The notes beneath the pieces were generated by a model, which saw only the letters and a program-made list of their open reading frames with translations, made no database searches and was not told where the DNA came from. A stretch of DNA of 40,862 bases from assembly GCA_005116895.1 (NCBI GenBank), contig SWDO01000004.1:1-40862 (forward strand), given 5' to 3'. The translations under genes and the position numbers were made by a program. Below are positions 8,175-17,533 of the stretch, one piece after another (the stretch's first letter is position 1; each line of letters starts with the position of its first letter). Source of the DNA: Nitrospira sp. (GTDB lineage Bacteria; Nitrospirota; Nitrospiria; Nitrospirales; Nitrospiraceae).

Positions 8175-9788
8175 TTACCCCATCACCCGTCCCAACTTTC
8201 TCCGCACCATCCCCCACACCACACCCAATTCATCCGACCCGAACAAGGCATGGACTCCAAAATATCCGCCGATACTCAACCCAATGGCAACGACAAGCAT
8301 GGCTGACTTCTCGGTCCAGTCGTCGGGCTGAGTCCAGACCTGAGCACCAGCCACCCACCAACAGGCCATGACGATGGGCACACAGGCCACCAGCACCCGT
8401 CCAGCCGAACGGATGACTGATTTCCACTCGACACCGCCCAGCCGACGATTCAACACCACCACAAGGATTCCACCATTGACCATCGCAGCCAGCGCGGTCG
8501 CAAGCGCCAGCCCTGCCGCCCCCAGGTGCGACATCAGCACCAGCGAGAACAGGATATTCGCCGCCACCGCAATCGCAGCGGAAATGGCCGGCGTGGTCGT
8601 GTCCTTCAACGAATAGAACGCCGAGACAATAATGCGCACCCCCCCGAATGCCCACAAGCCAAGGGCATAGCACAGCACTGCAAAGGCGGTCTCAGCGGTA
8701 TCGTGCGCTGTGAACGTGCCGTGCTCAAAAAAGAGATGCACAAGCGGCGTCCGCAGCAAGATCAAGCCCACCATCGCCGGCACGATGATAAAGAGGATCA
8801 TGCGCAGACCGAACCCGAGCGTCGTGCGCAATTCGTCCAACGCACCTCGTGCCGCTTGTGCCGATAAGGTGGGGAGGATGGCCGTGGCCAAAGCGACGCC
8901 AAAAATGCCAAGGGGAAATTGAATGAGCCGCATGCCGTAAAAGAGATAGGTCGGGCCGCCGGAAAAAAACGACCCCAGAATCGTGCTCACGGTGATATTG
9001 ATCTGTGTCACCGACAGCCCGAGCAGCGACGGGATCATCAGCCGACCGATCTTTCGCACACCGGGATGGCCGGGATTGAACGTGAATCCGAACAACATGC
9101 CGCGCAGCTTGAGCCCTGGTAATTGCATGGCAAACTGGGCCGCACCACCGGCAACGACACCAATGGCGACACCAAGGATGGGTTCCCGCATGGTAGGTGC
9201 GAGAAAGAGCGAGCATCCGATGATGAACAAATTGAAAAAGACCGGAGAAAACGCCGGGGCCGCGAAAGCCCGCAGAGAATTGAGGATTCCCATGGCCAGC
9301 GCGGCGAGGCTGATAAAAATGAGATAGGGAAACATCATGCGCGTGAGCAACGTCGTCATTTCAAGCCGGGTCGGATCATCATGGAACCCCGGAGCCAAGA
9401 GCCAGACAATACCTGCCGCTCCCAAGATCCCAAGTATGGTAATGCCGGTCACAATCGTCAGCAACGTCGTGAATACGGCGCTGGCCAGCTCCCACGCATC
9501 CTGCTTGGACTTGAGCGTGTGATATTCGGTGAAGACGGGAATGAACGCGGCGGACATCGAGCCTTCGGCAAAAAGCTCACGAAGCAAGTTCGGGATACGA
9601 TAAGCGACGAAGAAGGCATCGGCTGCCGGCGTGGCGCCGAAGAGCTTGGCGAGAACCATGTCACGGATGAAACCAAGAATTCGGCTTGAGAAGGTCGCAA
9701 CCCCAATCATTCCAGCCGCTTTGACGACCGACTGATTCTCGTCCTGGGGTTTGGTGGGAACGCCGGTCGAAACGCGAGACTCTGACAT
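8175..9788 (-). CDS. murJ: Lipid II flippase MurJ (MviN family)
   Basis: This is a 537-residue polytopic membrane protein of the MOP superfamily with about 14 hydrophobic segments. Family motifs include FSSRILGFIRDMVLAKLFG, DAFFVAYRIPNLLRELFAEGS and SAAFIPVF in the first 90 residues. MurJ moves lipid II across the inner membrane for peptidoglycan synthesis. The N-terminus extends about 25 residues before the first helix. The ATG at 9788 lacks a Shine-Dalgarno sequence, and a TAGAAT box (9796-9801, minus strand) ends only 7 bases upstream, so the mRNA is likely leaderless. It heads the murJ-ogt-dtd group. Confidence 0.96.
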   Translation of the reverse strand: MSESRVSTGVPTKPQDENQSVVKAAGMIGVATFSSRILGFIRDMVLAKLFGATPAADAFFVAYRIPNLLRELFAEGSMSAAFIPVFTEYHTLKSKQDAWELASAVFTTLLTIVTGITILGILGAAGIVWLLAPGFHDDPTRLEMTTLLTRMMFPYLIFISLAALAMGILNSLRAFAAPAFSPVFFNLFIIGCSLFLAPTMREPILGVAIGVVAGGAAQFAMQLPGLKLRGMLFGFTFNPGHPGVRKIGRLMIPSLLGLSVTQINITVSTILGSFFSGGPTYLFYGMRLIQFPLGIFGVALATAILPTLSAQAARGALDELRTTLGFGLRMILFIIVPAMVGLILLRTPLVHLFFEHGTFTAHDTAETAFAVLCYALGLWAFGGVRIIVSAFYSLKDTTTPAISAAIAVAANILFSLVLMSHLGAAGLALATALAAMVNGGILVVVLNRRLGGVEWKSVIRSAGRVLVACVPIVMACWWVAGAQVWTQPDDWTEKSAMLVVAIGLSIGGYFGVHALFGSDELGVVWGMVRRKLGRVMG

Positions 9789-9795
9789 GGACCGG

Positions 9796-9801
9796 ATTCT
9801 A
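9796..9801 (-). promoter_or_regulatory. Putative -10 element for murJ (leaderless start)
   Basis: TAGAAT on the minus strand ends 7 bases before the murJ ATG, with a TAGACG -35-like hexamer 17 bases upstream. The intervening bases contain no ribosome site. Transcription would start at or next to the A of the start codon. Confidence 0.45.
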
Positions 9802-9987
9802 GCCGAACGACTGTCGGGCGTCTATCGGCGCTTGAAGACGAAGCGTGAAGCGCTCTCAGACGTACCACTGCGTACAAACCAATTCATAGTTTGGATTGGG
9901 CGGACAAGTTAGTGAGTCATCACCGAAGTGGGGTGCTGCGCGATTATAAAAAGAAGGAAAGAACGCGAGTTGATTTCTTGCTGAGCC

Positions 9988-10024
9988 AGCCTCTGGCGCT
10001 GGTCATCGATTCGCGCCAGAGGCT
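9988..10024 (-). terminator. Inverted repeat after the bactofilin gene
   Basis: A perfect 12-bp stem, 9988-9999 (AGCCTCTGGCGC) with 10013-10024, encloses a 13-base loop. It lies just 3' of the bactofilin stop (minus strand). There is no clear U tract on either side, so it may be a factor-dependent terminator or an mRNA 3'-end stabiliser. The remainder of 9802-9987 shows nothing else definite. Confidence 0.5.
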
Positions 10025-10035
10025 CTGAACACTCA

Positions 10036-10530
10036 TCACGCCGCGAGTCGTTGAACAGGCGGCCGACTCGTGATACTGACGACGTTTGTCTCTACGTCCC
10101 TCAACCCCTCAGCCTTGGCCTGCGGCTTCATCTCCAAGGTCCCATTGAACACCACACCCTCTTCCATCGAAAGAACCGGAGTGATCAGACTCCCTTCCAC
10201 CACGGCTGGAGCACGAAGCACAATCTGGTCCTCTGCGTGAATATCACCGTGGATGGTTCCTTGGCACACCACGGTCCCGGCTGAAACTTTGGCCTTGAGA
10301 ACTGCCTCAGGCCCAACGAGCAAGCCGCCGTCGGTGTGAATTTCGCCTTCCAAGGATCCATCAATCCGTACCGTGCCTGAATAGGTAATGACCCCCTTGA
10401 ACTCAACATCTTTTCCGACGAACGCCACCTCATCCGGAAGGATCGGCCCGCCCTTTGGTAGACTGCGCTTGTCCTCTACCCACCGCTCTCGTTCCACTTC
10501 TCCCCCTCCCGCCTCCTCCTGTTTCCACAT
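10036..10530 (-). CDS. Bactofilin (polymer-forming cytoskeletal protein)
   Basis: The 164-residue protein has a short charged N-terminus and a core of about 100 residues (30-130) made of repeated beta-strands: VEFKGVITYSGTVRIDGSLEGEI, then strands with the G-x-(V/I) rhythm of the bactofilin beta-helix. A charged, likely disordered C-terminal tail follows. Bactofilins self-assemble into filaments without nucleotide and organise cell-wall or polar structures. The start ATG at 10530 is supported by AAGGAGGGAG 8 bases upstream. It appears monocistronic, with an inverted repeat behind it. Confidence 0.92.
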   Translation of the reverse strand: MWKQEEAGGGEVERERWVEDKRSLPKGGPILPDEVAFVGKDVEFKGVITYSGTVRIDGSLEGEIHTDGGLLVGPEAVLKAKVSAGTVVCQGTIHGDIHAEDQIVLRAPAVVEGSLITPVLSMEEGVVFNGTLEMKPQAKAEGLRDVETNVVSITSRPPVQRLAA

Positions 10531-10648
10531 GATAGGGCTCCCTCCTTATCCGAATAGTTCACACCTGAGCTGAACAGTCCCGCCAAGTCTCTTATCTATC
10601 GGTTGACTGCGGTGTTTTATTGAGGGCGGAACGGAAGGGAGCGGAGTT

Positions 10649-11311
10649 TTATGGCTCCTGGACCAATTCATTCGATAATTCATCAGGATTGTCTCCTGGA
10701 CGACCAGGGCACACTTCAGCCAGAAGCACACCGCACGTCTGGATACTCTGACATACGCCACCGACGACATCTCCCGTCTTCAATCGATCGACAGCAGCCT
10801 CGACAACCTTCGACCATTGCTCACTCGGCACGTGTTGAAATAAGGGTCGGTCCGCCAACACGTGGATCTGGTGCTCCAAGAGAGACACCATGATCAGCAC
10901 ACCGGTGCGCTCGCGAGTCTGAGAGACGGCATGTTGCGCGAAAGCACGTTCAGCCCTGAGCCTGACTTTATGTCTCATCCGATCGGTCGGTGTGAGCAGG
11001 CGAACGATCGGGGCAAGGGTGCCGAGCCAGGCTCCTGCCCCATAGGCCAAGATTGTCGCCAGTACCAGCCAGGCGGCATTGGACGCATGCCAGCCCCAGG
11101 GAAGCCAGAGTAGTTCAGTGCTCAACAATAGAGTGAGGGTGAACAAGGCAAGAATCAACCCAGCGCGATGTTGCGTGTCGCGGTAGAGCCCGGACCGGCT
11201 GACGAGCATTGGGACGATCTCCGCATTCGTGTGTTCTTCTGCCGCATGAACCGCCAGCCTGATCCGCTCCCGTTCTTCGGCTGCAAGTCGCACCCCCTCA
11301 CCAGTTTCCAC
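10649..11311 (-). CDS. TPM-domain membrane protein, second copy
   Basis: From a GTG at 11309-11311 the frame encodes 220 residues. The N-terminal part (EERERIRLAVHAAEEHTNAEIVPMLV) resembles the start of the TPM fold. A pair of hydrophobic segments (LILALFTLTLLLSTELLWL and AAWLVLATILAYGAGAWLG) follows, then the second half of the TPM-like domain (ERTGVLIMVSLLEHQIHVLADRPL). A TPM domain split by membrane helices is known in this superfamily. The longer frame to 11434 runs through the glycine-rich tail of the upstream gene and is not its true start. The real start overlaps the upstream stop by about 14 bp, with GGAGGAGG as ribosome site. It is co-expressed with the preceding TPM gene and lemA. 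Confidence 0.78.
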   Translation of the reverse strand: METGEGVRLAAEERERIRLAVHAAEEHTNAEIVPMLVSRSGLYRDTQHRAGLILALFTLTLLLSTELLWLPWGWHASNAAWLVLATILAYGAGAWLGTLAPIVRLLTPTDRMRHKVRLRAERAFAQHAVSQTRERTGVLIMVSLLEHQIHVLADRPLFQHVPSEQWSKVVEAAVDRLKTGDVVGGVCQSIQTCGVLLAEVCPGRPGDNPDELSNELVQEP

Positions 11312-12188
11312 TGGCACCTCCTCCCCCGAAACTGCCGCCTCCTCCACTAAAGCCGCCCCCACCGAATCCACCACCGCCACCAAGAGAGCCTCCACCCCAT
11401 CCACCACCGCGACTGCTGTACCAAATCCAATCATCTATACCGCTAGATCGACTTCTCCTTCCCCCCGTACCAGAGGCTCCAATCACCAGCAGGAGGAGCA
11501 CGGTGATGCCGCTCGCCATGAGTGCCGGAACCAGCCAAGGCGCCAGGAGTGTGGAAATTCCTGCTCCCGCAACCGGGCCGATAAATCGATGGAAATTCAT
11601 GAACACAAGCCCCACGAGCAATCCAACAACGACGGCGACGACGACCTGCTCGATGACATCGCTCTCCTGTCGAGGGACTGTCTTCTCGGACGCCTGATAG
11701 GTTCCCTCGATTGTCTTGAGAATGGCGTGGGTCCCGGCAGTAACTCCTCCAGGCATATCACCGGCACGAAACCGAGGCACGATCTCATTCCTGATGATCT
11801 GTGCCGATCGGGCGTCCGTGAGGACACCCTCCAACCCATACCCGACCTCGATACGAACCTTGCGTTCCTGGATCGCCATCAACAGCAGCGCGCCGTTGTC
11901 GGTTCCTTTTTGGCCAAGTTTCCAGGCCGTCGCCACACGATGGGAGAATTCCTCGATCGCATCACCTTCGAGAGAGGGAATGATGAGGACAGCCACTTGA
12001 TTGCTTGACTTGGTTTCATGCGCCGCCAGTTGAGTGGTCAGCGACTCAACCGTGGAATTCGGCAAGATATGGGCGAGATCGACGACTCGCCCGGCCAGTG
12101 GAGGGACATCAAAGGCAACTGAAGGCGTCGCAAGTAAGATGGTGAGTAGGACGATTATGAGAGCCCAGCAGGACGAGAGGCGGCTCAT
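11298..12188 (-). CDS. TPM-domain protein (YgcG family) with signal peptide and Gly-rich tail
   Basis: From ATG 12188 the product is 296 residues. It has a signal peptide (MSRLSSCWALIIVLLTILLATPSVA) and a TPM domain (about 30-165) including VVDLAHILP, SSNQVAVLIIPSLEGD, KLGQKGTDNGALLLMAIQERKVRIEVGYGLEG and the conserved ending LTDARSAQIIRNEIVPRFR. One or two membrane helices and a very glycine-rich tail ending GGGASGNW complete it. The architecture matches YgcG/TPM proteins that sit next to LemA. A TTG at 12227 would add 13 basic residues and cannot be excluded. The TPM fold has been linked to membrane-proximal phosphatase or assembly roles, but the function here is unknown. Confidence 0.88.
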   Translation of the reverse strand: MSRLSSCWALIIVLLTILLATPSVAFDVPPLAGRVVDLAHILPNSTVESLTTQLAAHETKSSNQVAVLIIPSLEGDAIEEFSHRVATAWKLGQKGTDNGALLLMAIQERKVRIEVGYGLEGVLTDARSAQIIRNEIVPRFRAGDMPGGVTAGTHAILKTIEGTYQASEKTVPRQESDVIEQVVVAVVVGLLVGLVFMNFHRFIGPVAGAGISTLLAPWLVPALMASGITVLLLLVIGASGTGGRRSRSSGIDDWIWYSSRGGGWGGGSLGGGGGFGGGGFSGGGGSFGGGGASGNW

Positions 12189-12228
12189 TCTGAATGCTCT
12201 CACCCTTCGCCTCAGCTTCCCCTTCAAC

Positions 12229-12831
12229 TTAAAACTTCACTTCTGGCGGTTTCGCTACAGCCTTTTCATCGGCGACGGTAAAGTTGGGACGCTCTTCCAG
12301 GTGTAGGAGAAACTTGGCAGTCAGGTTGGTCGGGAAGTACCGGACCATCTTGTTGTAGTCCGCGACTCGATCGATATACCGCTTACGCGCCACAGTGATC
12401 CGGTTTTCTGTCCCCTCCAGCTGGCTTTGGAGGTCCCTGAAACTTTGATCGGCCTTGAGGTTCGGATAGTTTTCAGCAATCGCGATCAGTCGGCCTAACG
12501 CCGATGTCAGTCCCGCTTGGGCTTTTTGAAATGCCTCGAATGCGGCCGGGTCCTTGAGCACCTCAGGCGTCACTTGGACGCCGGTCGCCTTGGCCCGGGC
12601 ATTCACGACCCCCTCAAGCGTCTCTTTTTCGTGAGCCGCGTACCCCTTGACCGTCGCAACAAGGTTCGGGATGAGGTCGGCACGGCGCTGGTATTGATTG
12701 ATCACCTCACTCCACGCCGCCTTTGTATCTTCATCCAAGCCTTGGAGGTCGTTGTACCCACAACCGGACACAGAAAATCCACTGATCATCATTAGAGTGA
12801 TCACCGTCTTTGTCCACCACGTACGCCCCAT
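12229..12831 (-). CDS. lemA: LemA family lipoprotein
   Basis: The 200-residue product starts at ATG 12831, behind AAGGAGGGA. It has a lipoprotein signal ending in the lipobox VSGC, then YNDLQGLDEDTKAAWSEVINQYQRRADLIPNLV, the diagnostic LemA helix. A helical body follows with ENYPNLKADQSF and ENRITVARKRYIDRVADYNKMVRYFP. A longer frame to 12882 has no better signal. LemA proteins are exported helical-bundle proteins of unclear function, nearly always adjacent to TPM/YgcG genes as here. The three genes lie head to tail with overlaps or near-overlaps and are likely one operon. Confidence 0.93.
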   Translation of the reverse strand: MGRTWWTKTVITLMMISGFSVSGCGYNDLQGLDEDTKAAWSEVINQYQRRADLIPNLVATVKGYAAHEKETLEGVVNARAKATGVQVTPEVLKDPAAFEAFQKAQAGLTSALGRLIAIAENYPNLKADQSFRDLQSQLEGTENRITVARKRYIDRVADYNKMVRYFPTNLTAKFLLHLEERPNFTVADEKAVAKPPEVKF

Positions 12832-12885
12832 CGTTCCCTCCTTCAGCAGTAGAGCAGGACGCAATGTCCCTTGCTCTCGCAATCA

Positions 12886-12894
12886 TGCTACCAT
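12886..12894 (+). promoter_or_regulatory. Putative extended -10 for the 101-residue gene
   Basis: TGCTACCAT on the plus strand lies about 40 bases before the ATG at 12932. It resembles the TGCTACAAT and TGCTACGAT boxes upstream of the inositol monophosphatase and the MNT gene in this window. Confidence 0.3.
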
Positions 12895-12931
12895 GGGGAT
12901 AATCATTAAGATATGTCGGTCAAGAGGGGCT

Positions 12932-13237
12932 ATGCCACGGAAACTATTGATTCATGAACCTGGTGGGTTTCAAGTGCGACACCGCGCCCTTGGCATCTAT
13001 CAAGGCAGTGCGATCGACCTCGCCTTCTGGCACCCGTCGTCAGGCATGCCCGAACATGGGCTCTGTCGATTTTCAACAAAAGACAAGGCCCAGGCGTTGA
13101 TCGATGCGTTCGCCTCTTCAGCTTGCACGGAACCGATGGATCAACATGATCTGAGCATCGAGCCCTACGATCGCGCCGAACATGACCGCTTGATCAGCGA
13201 CTATCCGCTGTCGTCTGCCTGGGAGATGCCAATCTAG
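12932..13237 (+). CDS. Hypothetical protein, 101 residues
   Basis: The ATG at 12932 is preceded by AAGAGGGG, and the frame encodes MPRKLLIHEPGG... ending SAWEMPI. It is a small soluble protein with no signal peptide. The middle (LAFWHPSSGMPEHGLCRFSTKDKAQALIDAF) suggests an alpha-beta fold. I do not recognise a family. It is divergent from lemA, with which it shares a 100-bp intergenic region, and convergent with the PilZ gene, whose end is 15 bp away. A longer frame to 12698 overlaps lemA and is rejected. Confidence 0.65.
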   Translation: MPRKLLIHEPGGFQVRHRALGIYQGSAIDLAFWHPSSGMPEHGLCRFSTKDKAQALIDAFASSACTEPMDQHDLSIEPYDRAEHDRLISDYPLSSAWEMPI

Positions 13238-13252
13238 GCCGGGAAATCGAGG

Positions 13253-13777
13253 CTAACCGGTGACGATCGGCTCGACAACCTTGGAGAGGACATTGGACGT
13301 GGAACCCGAATGTGAGTGGATGAAGGTGAGCAGACGTTTATTCTCTTGGGCCTTGCGGAGAAACTTGAAGGCGATGCCGCGGGCATTCACGGACCGTACC
13401 ATGGCCGCAACTTCGATGGGAGCTTCGTCATCGGCGAGGGCGATCTCCAGGTAGAAAATATCGTCAACCCGGACGTGGGTCTCGCTCTCGATGATGCACC
13501 CGCCCAGAGAAAGGTCCAGCACGGTACCCTCGCCCCTCACTTTTCCTCCGGAAAACGATAAGCATAGACGGACAGGGATACGGAGATGTTCCCGGCGCTC
13601 GATTGGGTGAGAGGATCCCGCCGTGCTCACGCGTCGGGCGAGGAAACGATGGCGACAGTCTTGGCACTGGAACGGAACAATCCAAATGAGCGCCGCAACT
13701 AGTTCGCGCGGGGTCTGCGGTCGTGCCTGCACGACATCGCCCTTGTAACAGCGTGGGCAGATCACCTGGCGACTCAT
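13253..13777 (-). CDS. Zinc-ribbon/PilZ-domain protein
   Basis: The 174-residue protein begins with a treble-clef-like zinc ribbon (CPRC at 7-10 and CQDC near 38-41). A PilZ domain follows with RREHLRIPV (RxxxR, about 61-69) and DLSLGGC (the D/NxSxxG motif, about 88-94). Together these bind cyclic di-GMP. The remaining strands (IFYLEIALADDEAPIEVAAMVRSV...GIAFKF) complete the barrel. It probably senses cyclic di-GMP, which a diguanylate cyclase encoded at 17.5 kb could supply. The output is unknown; the zinc ribbon hints at protein or nucleic acid contact. Confidence 0.88.
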   Translation of the reverse strand: MSRQVICPRCYKGDVVQARPQTPRELVAALIWIVPFQCQDCRHRFLARRVSTAGSSHPIERREHLRIPVRLCLSFSGGKVRGEGTVLDLSLGGCIIESETHVRVDDIFYLEIALADDEAPIEVAAMVRSVNARGIAFKFLRKAQENKRLLTFIHSHSGSTSNVLSKVVEPIVTG

Positions 13778-13976
13778 TCGATGTGCCTTTTTCTCATCTC
13801 CACCCCACCACCAGCCTATAACCGCACTATAAAGGCCTTCCCCCTACAGTCAAGCTGATTGCTATCTGGCGCAAAGTGGCTTCCAGCATACTTTTACACC
13901 AGTTGAGAGATTGGCGGTCGGCATCGCGCTTGGTGACGAATCGCAACGAGGAGAGACCCTGCCGTCAGCGTACCGG

Positions 13977-14765
13977 CTAGGCGGACTCTGCATGGGGAGA
14001 TTCAGGCTCAGCAGGAAGGCCGGATTCGACGACACCCGCTCGGACATATTCGCGATTGAGATTGGCAATGAAACGGACACTGATGCTTTTCGGACAGACG
14101 GCTTCGCACTCATACTGATTGCCACACGAGCCAAACCCTTCTCGATCCATGGCCTCCAGCATCGCACGCACACGATGCGTTCGCTCGGGCTTTCCTTGCG
14201 GCAAGATCGCCAAATGGGACACCTTGGCTGCCACGAACAGCATGGCCGAGGCATTCTTACATGCAGCGACACAGGCTCCACAACCAATACAGGATGCGGC
14301 ATCCATCGCGGTCTCGGCCTGGTCCTTCCCGATCAATAAGACGTTCCCATCCACCGCCCCGCCGGTATTGGCGGAGATATACCCACCTGCCTGCATGATC
14401 CGGTCAAGCGCGCGTCGATCCACCACCAGATCTTTGATGATGGGAAACGCACGCGCACGCCACGGCTCAACCGTGATGACGGCTCCGTCGGGAAACCGCC
14501 GCATGTACAACTGACAGGTTGAAATACCCCGGTCCGGGCCATGTGGGGTGCCATTGATTACCAGGGAACAACTTCCGCAGATGCCTTCACGGCAATCCTG
14601 TTCAAACGCTACTGGCTCTTCACCCTTGGTGATTAATCCCTGATTCACGCTATCGAGCATTTCCAAGAACGACATGCCGGAGCCGACGTCGTGAGCTCCA
14701 TACGTCACAAACCGGCCTTTCTCGTCCGGGCTCTTCTGCCGCCAGATTTTGAGCGTGAAATTCAT
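13977..14765 (-). CDS. sdhB: Succinate dehydrogenase / fumarate reductase iron-sulfur subunit
   Basis: The 262-residue subunit contains three cluster-binding regions: [19 protein letters not shown] (2Fe-2S, about 58-76), [15 protein letters not shown] (about 158-172) and [15 protein letters not shown] (about 213-227) for the 4Fe-4S and 3Fe-4S clusters. It passes electrons from the SdhA flavin to the quinone at SdhC. The order sdhC-sdhA-sdhB and the cysteine pattern resemble the menaquinone-dependent type with a single large cytochrome b subunit. The gene starts 48 bp after sdhA. All cluster ligands look intact. Confidence 0.93.
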   Translation of the reverse strand: MNFTLKIWRQKSPDEKGRFVTYGAHDVGSGMSFLEMLDSVNQGLITKGEEPVAFEQDCREGICGSCSLVINGTPHGPDRGISTCQLYMRRFPDGAVITVEPWRARAFPIIKDLVVDRRALDRIMQAGGYISANTGGAVDGNVLLIGKDQAETAMDAASCIGCGACVAACKNASAMLFVAAKVSHLAILPQGKPERTHRVRAMLEAMDREGFGSCGNQYECEAVCPKSISVRFIANLNREYVRAGVVESGLPAEPESPHAESA

Positions 14766-14813
14766 GACCTAGGCAGATACTCCCTTTGCGCTTCACAAAA
14801 TACGCGTCACGCC

Positions 14814-16727
14814 CTATTGATAGCTCCTCGTGGTCGGCTGCACGAATTCGAAGGCAAGAGGTTCCTTGTGCAAGATAGGGACTGCATGCTCTCGATACTC
14901 CCATGCGGCAACATGCGCAAAACAAGTATCGTCGCGCGTTGGCTCACCATCGGCTGTCTGATGCTCTTCGCGGAAATGCGCCCCGCACGACTCTTCCCGA
15001 TGTAACGCATCGTGACAGAGCAGTTCAGCGAACTCGAGATAGTCAGCCACTCTCCCCGCATATTCCAGCTCTTGGTTGAAGGCTTCTCCTGATCCAGGAA
15101 CCACGACAGTCCGCCAAAATTCTTCCCGTAGGGCCGGGATCGACCGCAGTGCTCGTTCAAGCCCTGCCCTGTTGCGAGACATGCCGCAGTGATCCCATAA
15201 GAATTTGCCGACTTCGCGATGAAATGAGGCCGCAGGTCGACGGCCTTTCGCGTTCAGCAGGCGGCTGATCCTGCCCGTCACGCGCTGAAGCGCCGCGCGT
15301 GATTCCTTGTGATCTTCTCCAACCGGTACGAGCTTCGCCGTCGCCAAATAATGGCCGATCGTATAGGGTAGGATAAAATAACCATCGGCGAGCCCTTGCA
15401 TCAAAGAGCTGGCGCCGAGCCGGTTGGCGCCATGATCCGCAAAGTTTGCTTCCCCAATCACGAAAAGTCCCGGGATGGTACTCATAAGATTGTAATCAAC
15501 CCAAAGGCCCCCCATCGTATAGTGTGGCGCCGGATAAATCCGCATGGGAACGTGGTAGGCATCTTCCCCTGTGATCCGGTTATACATGTCGAAGAGGTTG
15601 CCATAGCGCTCGTGGACGACATCCTGCCCCTGCCGTTCAATCACATCGGCAAAATCCAGGTACACGCCCTGACCTCCCGGGCCAACGCCATGGCCTTCGT
15701 CGCACACAGTCTTCACGGCACGGGACGCGATGTCTCGTGGCGCAAGATTGCCGAAACGTGGGTACCGACGTTCCAGAAAATAGTCGCGTTCTTCGGCGGG
15801 TATGTCGCCAGGAGGCCGGTGATCCGCAGCCATCTTCGGCACCCACAACCGTCCGTCGTTGCGGAGCGATTCGGACATCAGGGTCAACTTGGCCTGGTGT
15901 TCGTCCCCCGGTGGGATCGCCGTGGGATGAATCTGCATAAAGCACGGATTCGCGAATGCAGCACCCTGTTTCCACGCCCGATACGTGGCCGTCACATTGC
16001 TGCCGCTCGCATTGGTCGATAGATAGTACACGTTGCTGTAGCCACCGGTCGCAAGAACCACGGCATGGGCCGTCTGGATACTCACCCGTCCCGTGACGAG
16101 ATCACGCACCACGATTCCTCGGGCCTGACCGTCAATCACGATCAGATCGAGCATCTCGGTCCGTGGGTGCATCGTGACCTGTCCACGCTCAATCTGCCAG
16201 CAGAGCGCCGAATAGGCGCCCAAGAGCAGTTGCTGTCCGGTCTGTCCGCGACAGTAGAACGTCCGCGAGACTTGGACACCTCCAAACGATCGGTTAGCCA
16301 ACTGCCCGCCATATTCACGGGCAAAAGGAACACCGAGAGCCACACATTGATCGATAATTTGCGCACTGACCTGGGCAAGCCGATAGACATTCGCCTCTCG
16401 CGAACGAAAGTCTCCACCCTTGATCGTGTCGTAAAACAGCCGGGCCACACTGTCTCCATCATCCTGATAATTTTTGGCGGCATTGATCCCACCTTGGGCC
16501 GCAATACTATGCGCACGGCGCGGGCTATCCTGGAAACAAAAGCACTCCACCTGATAGCCGAGCTGTCCCAAGGTCGAAGCTGCGCTGGCTCCCGCAAGGC
16601 CGGTGCCGACAACGATGACTGTGATTCTCCGCTTGTTATTCGGACTCACTAATTTTTCGCTGAATCGATGTCGGTCCCATTTGGTTTCCAGCGGGCCGGC
16701 AGGAATTTTCGGATCAAGCTTCATCAT
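14814..16727 (-). CDS. sdhA: Succinate dehydrogenase / fumarate reductase flavoprotein subunit
   Basis: The 637-residue flavoprotein has an FAD-binding N-terminus ([23 protein letters not shown], about 35-57) and [21 protein letters not shown], where the His is the covalent flavin site. Active-site segments include [15 protein letters not shown] and [12 protein letters not shown], with [17 protein letters not shown] near 430. It oxidises succinate to fumarate at the membrane, or runs in reverse. The start ATG overlaps the sdhC stop by 4 bp, showing translational coupling. The length is typical for the menaquinone-type enzyme. Confidence 0.95.
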   Translation of the reverse strand: MMKLDPKIPAGPLETKWDRHRFSEKLVSPNNKRRITVIVVGTGLAGASAASTLGQLGYQVECFCFQDSPRRAHSIAAQGGINAAKNYQDDGDSVARLFYDTIKGGDFRSREANVYRLAQVSAQIIDQCVALGVPFAREYGGQLANRSFGGVQVSRTFYCRGQTGQQLLLGAYSALCWQIERGQVTMHPRTEMLDLIVIDGQARGIVVRDLVTGRVSIQTAHAVVLATGGYSNVYYLSTNASGSNVTATYRAWKQGAAFANPCFMQIHPTAIPPGDEHQAKLTLMSESLRNDGRLWVPKMAADHRPPGDIPAEERDYFLERRYPRFGNLAPRDIASRAVKTVCDEGHGVGPGGQGVYLDFADVIERQGQDVVHERYGNLFDMYNRITGEDAYHVPMRIYPAPHYTMGGLWVDYNLMSTIPGLFVIGEANFADHGANRLGASSLMQGLADGYFILPYTIGHYLATAKLVPVGEDHKESRAALQRVTGRISRLLNAKGRRPAASFHREVGKFLWDHCGMSRNRAGLERALRSIPALREEFWRTVVVPGSGEAFNQELEYAGRVADYLEFAELLCHDALHREESCGAHFREEHQTADGEPTRDDTCFAHVAAWEYREHAVPILHKEPLAFEFVQPTTRSYQ

Positions 16728-17404
16728 CCGCGTACGATCCCCAAGAAGATGGCTAGGATGATGGCGACATTGCCAAGAACAACCAACAGCGCGACCGTGG
16801 GACCCGCGACCTTGAAGAGTCGGTTGAATGCGGCATGTTCAAGCCCCAAGGTCTGTAAACTGCTGGTGACGGCATGGTTCAGATGCAAGCCCAGCCCCAG
16901 CTGACCCGTCAAATAAAACGCCACGATAAATGGATTCTGAAAAGCCTGGACGATCTTCCCATACACATCACGATGTCCTTCGGTGTCGAGGCGATCGGTA
17001 GAAGAGGGATCGATGACGCCGGCCGTCAGATGCAATAAGTGGAAAATAATAAAGAGCAACAGCACCAGGCCGGAGACGGCCATGGTGCGGGACGCGAACG
17101 AAGCTTGCCGATACTCGCGGACCGCATAGGCGACCGGGCGAGCACGACGATTGCGCAAGGTCAACTGGATCGCCAGGACGATGTGGAGGACCGCAATGCT
17201 CAGCAACCCGATGCGGGCTGCCCATAGAAAGATCGGCATATCCCGGAGCATTGCTGCATAGCCATTGAGCGCATGGGATCCTTCGAATACTTGTAGGTTT
17301 CCCAACATGTGAATCATCACATAGAGAACGAGCCCCAGCCCGCTTAGGGCCATGACGACTTTACGGCCGACTGAGGACTGGAAATGGTGAGACGGGTGTG
17401 CCAT
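16724..17404 (-). CDS. sdhC: Succinate dehydrogenase cytochrome b subunit (five-helix, di-heme type)
   Basis: The 226-residue membrane protein has five hydrophobic segments and several histidines placed as heme ligands (for example [22 protein letters not shown] and HLNHAVTSS). It starts [32 protein letters not shown], typical of the SdhC/FrdC b558 family. It anchors SdhAB and reduces menaquinone. No SdhD is found or needed in this type. A TATAAT box (minus strand, 17413-17418) ends 8 bases before the ATG with no ribosome site, so the operon transcript may be leaderless. Confidence 0.93.
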   Translation of the reverse strand: MAHPSHHFQSSVGRKVVMALSGLGLVLYVMIHMLGNLQVFEGSHALNGYAAMLRDMPIFLWAARIGLLSIAVLHIVLAIQLTLRNRRARPVAYAVREYRQASFASRTMAVSGLVLLLFIIFHLLHLTAGVIDPSSTDRLDTEGHRDVYGKIVQAFQNPFIVAFYLTGQLGLGLHLNHAVTSSLQTLGLEHAAFNRLFKVAGPTVALLVVLGNVAIILAIFLGIVRG

Positions 17405-17412
17405 CCGCGATC

Positions 17413-17418
17413 ATTATA
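17413..17418 (-). promoter_or_regulatory. Consensus -10 box of the sdhCAB operon
   Basis: A perfect TATAAT lies on the minus strand, 8 bases before the sdhC ATG. The eight bases between (GATCGCGG) have no Shine-Dalgarno match. A convincing -35 is not seen. Confidence 0.5.
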
Positions 17419-17533
17419 CACCGCTTGGATTCACGAAGACTCACGGGAACGATGGAGAGGTGCCCTGACACACGAAGATACAGCGGCGGAGTGCGTTGCG
17501 CTCGCTGAGTAGTCGCACGTACTAAGGATGTTA

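Noticed and set aside
13862..14339. Long frames opposite or within sdhB
   Set aside because: These are shadow frames of a well-supported iron-sulfur subunit.
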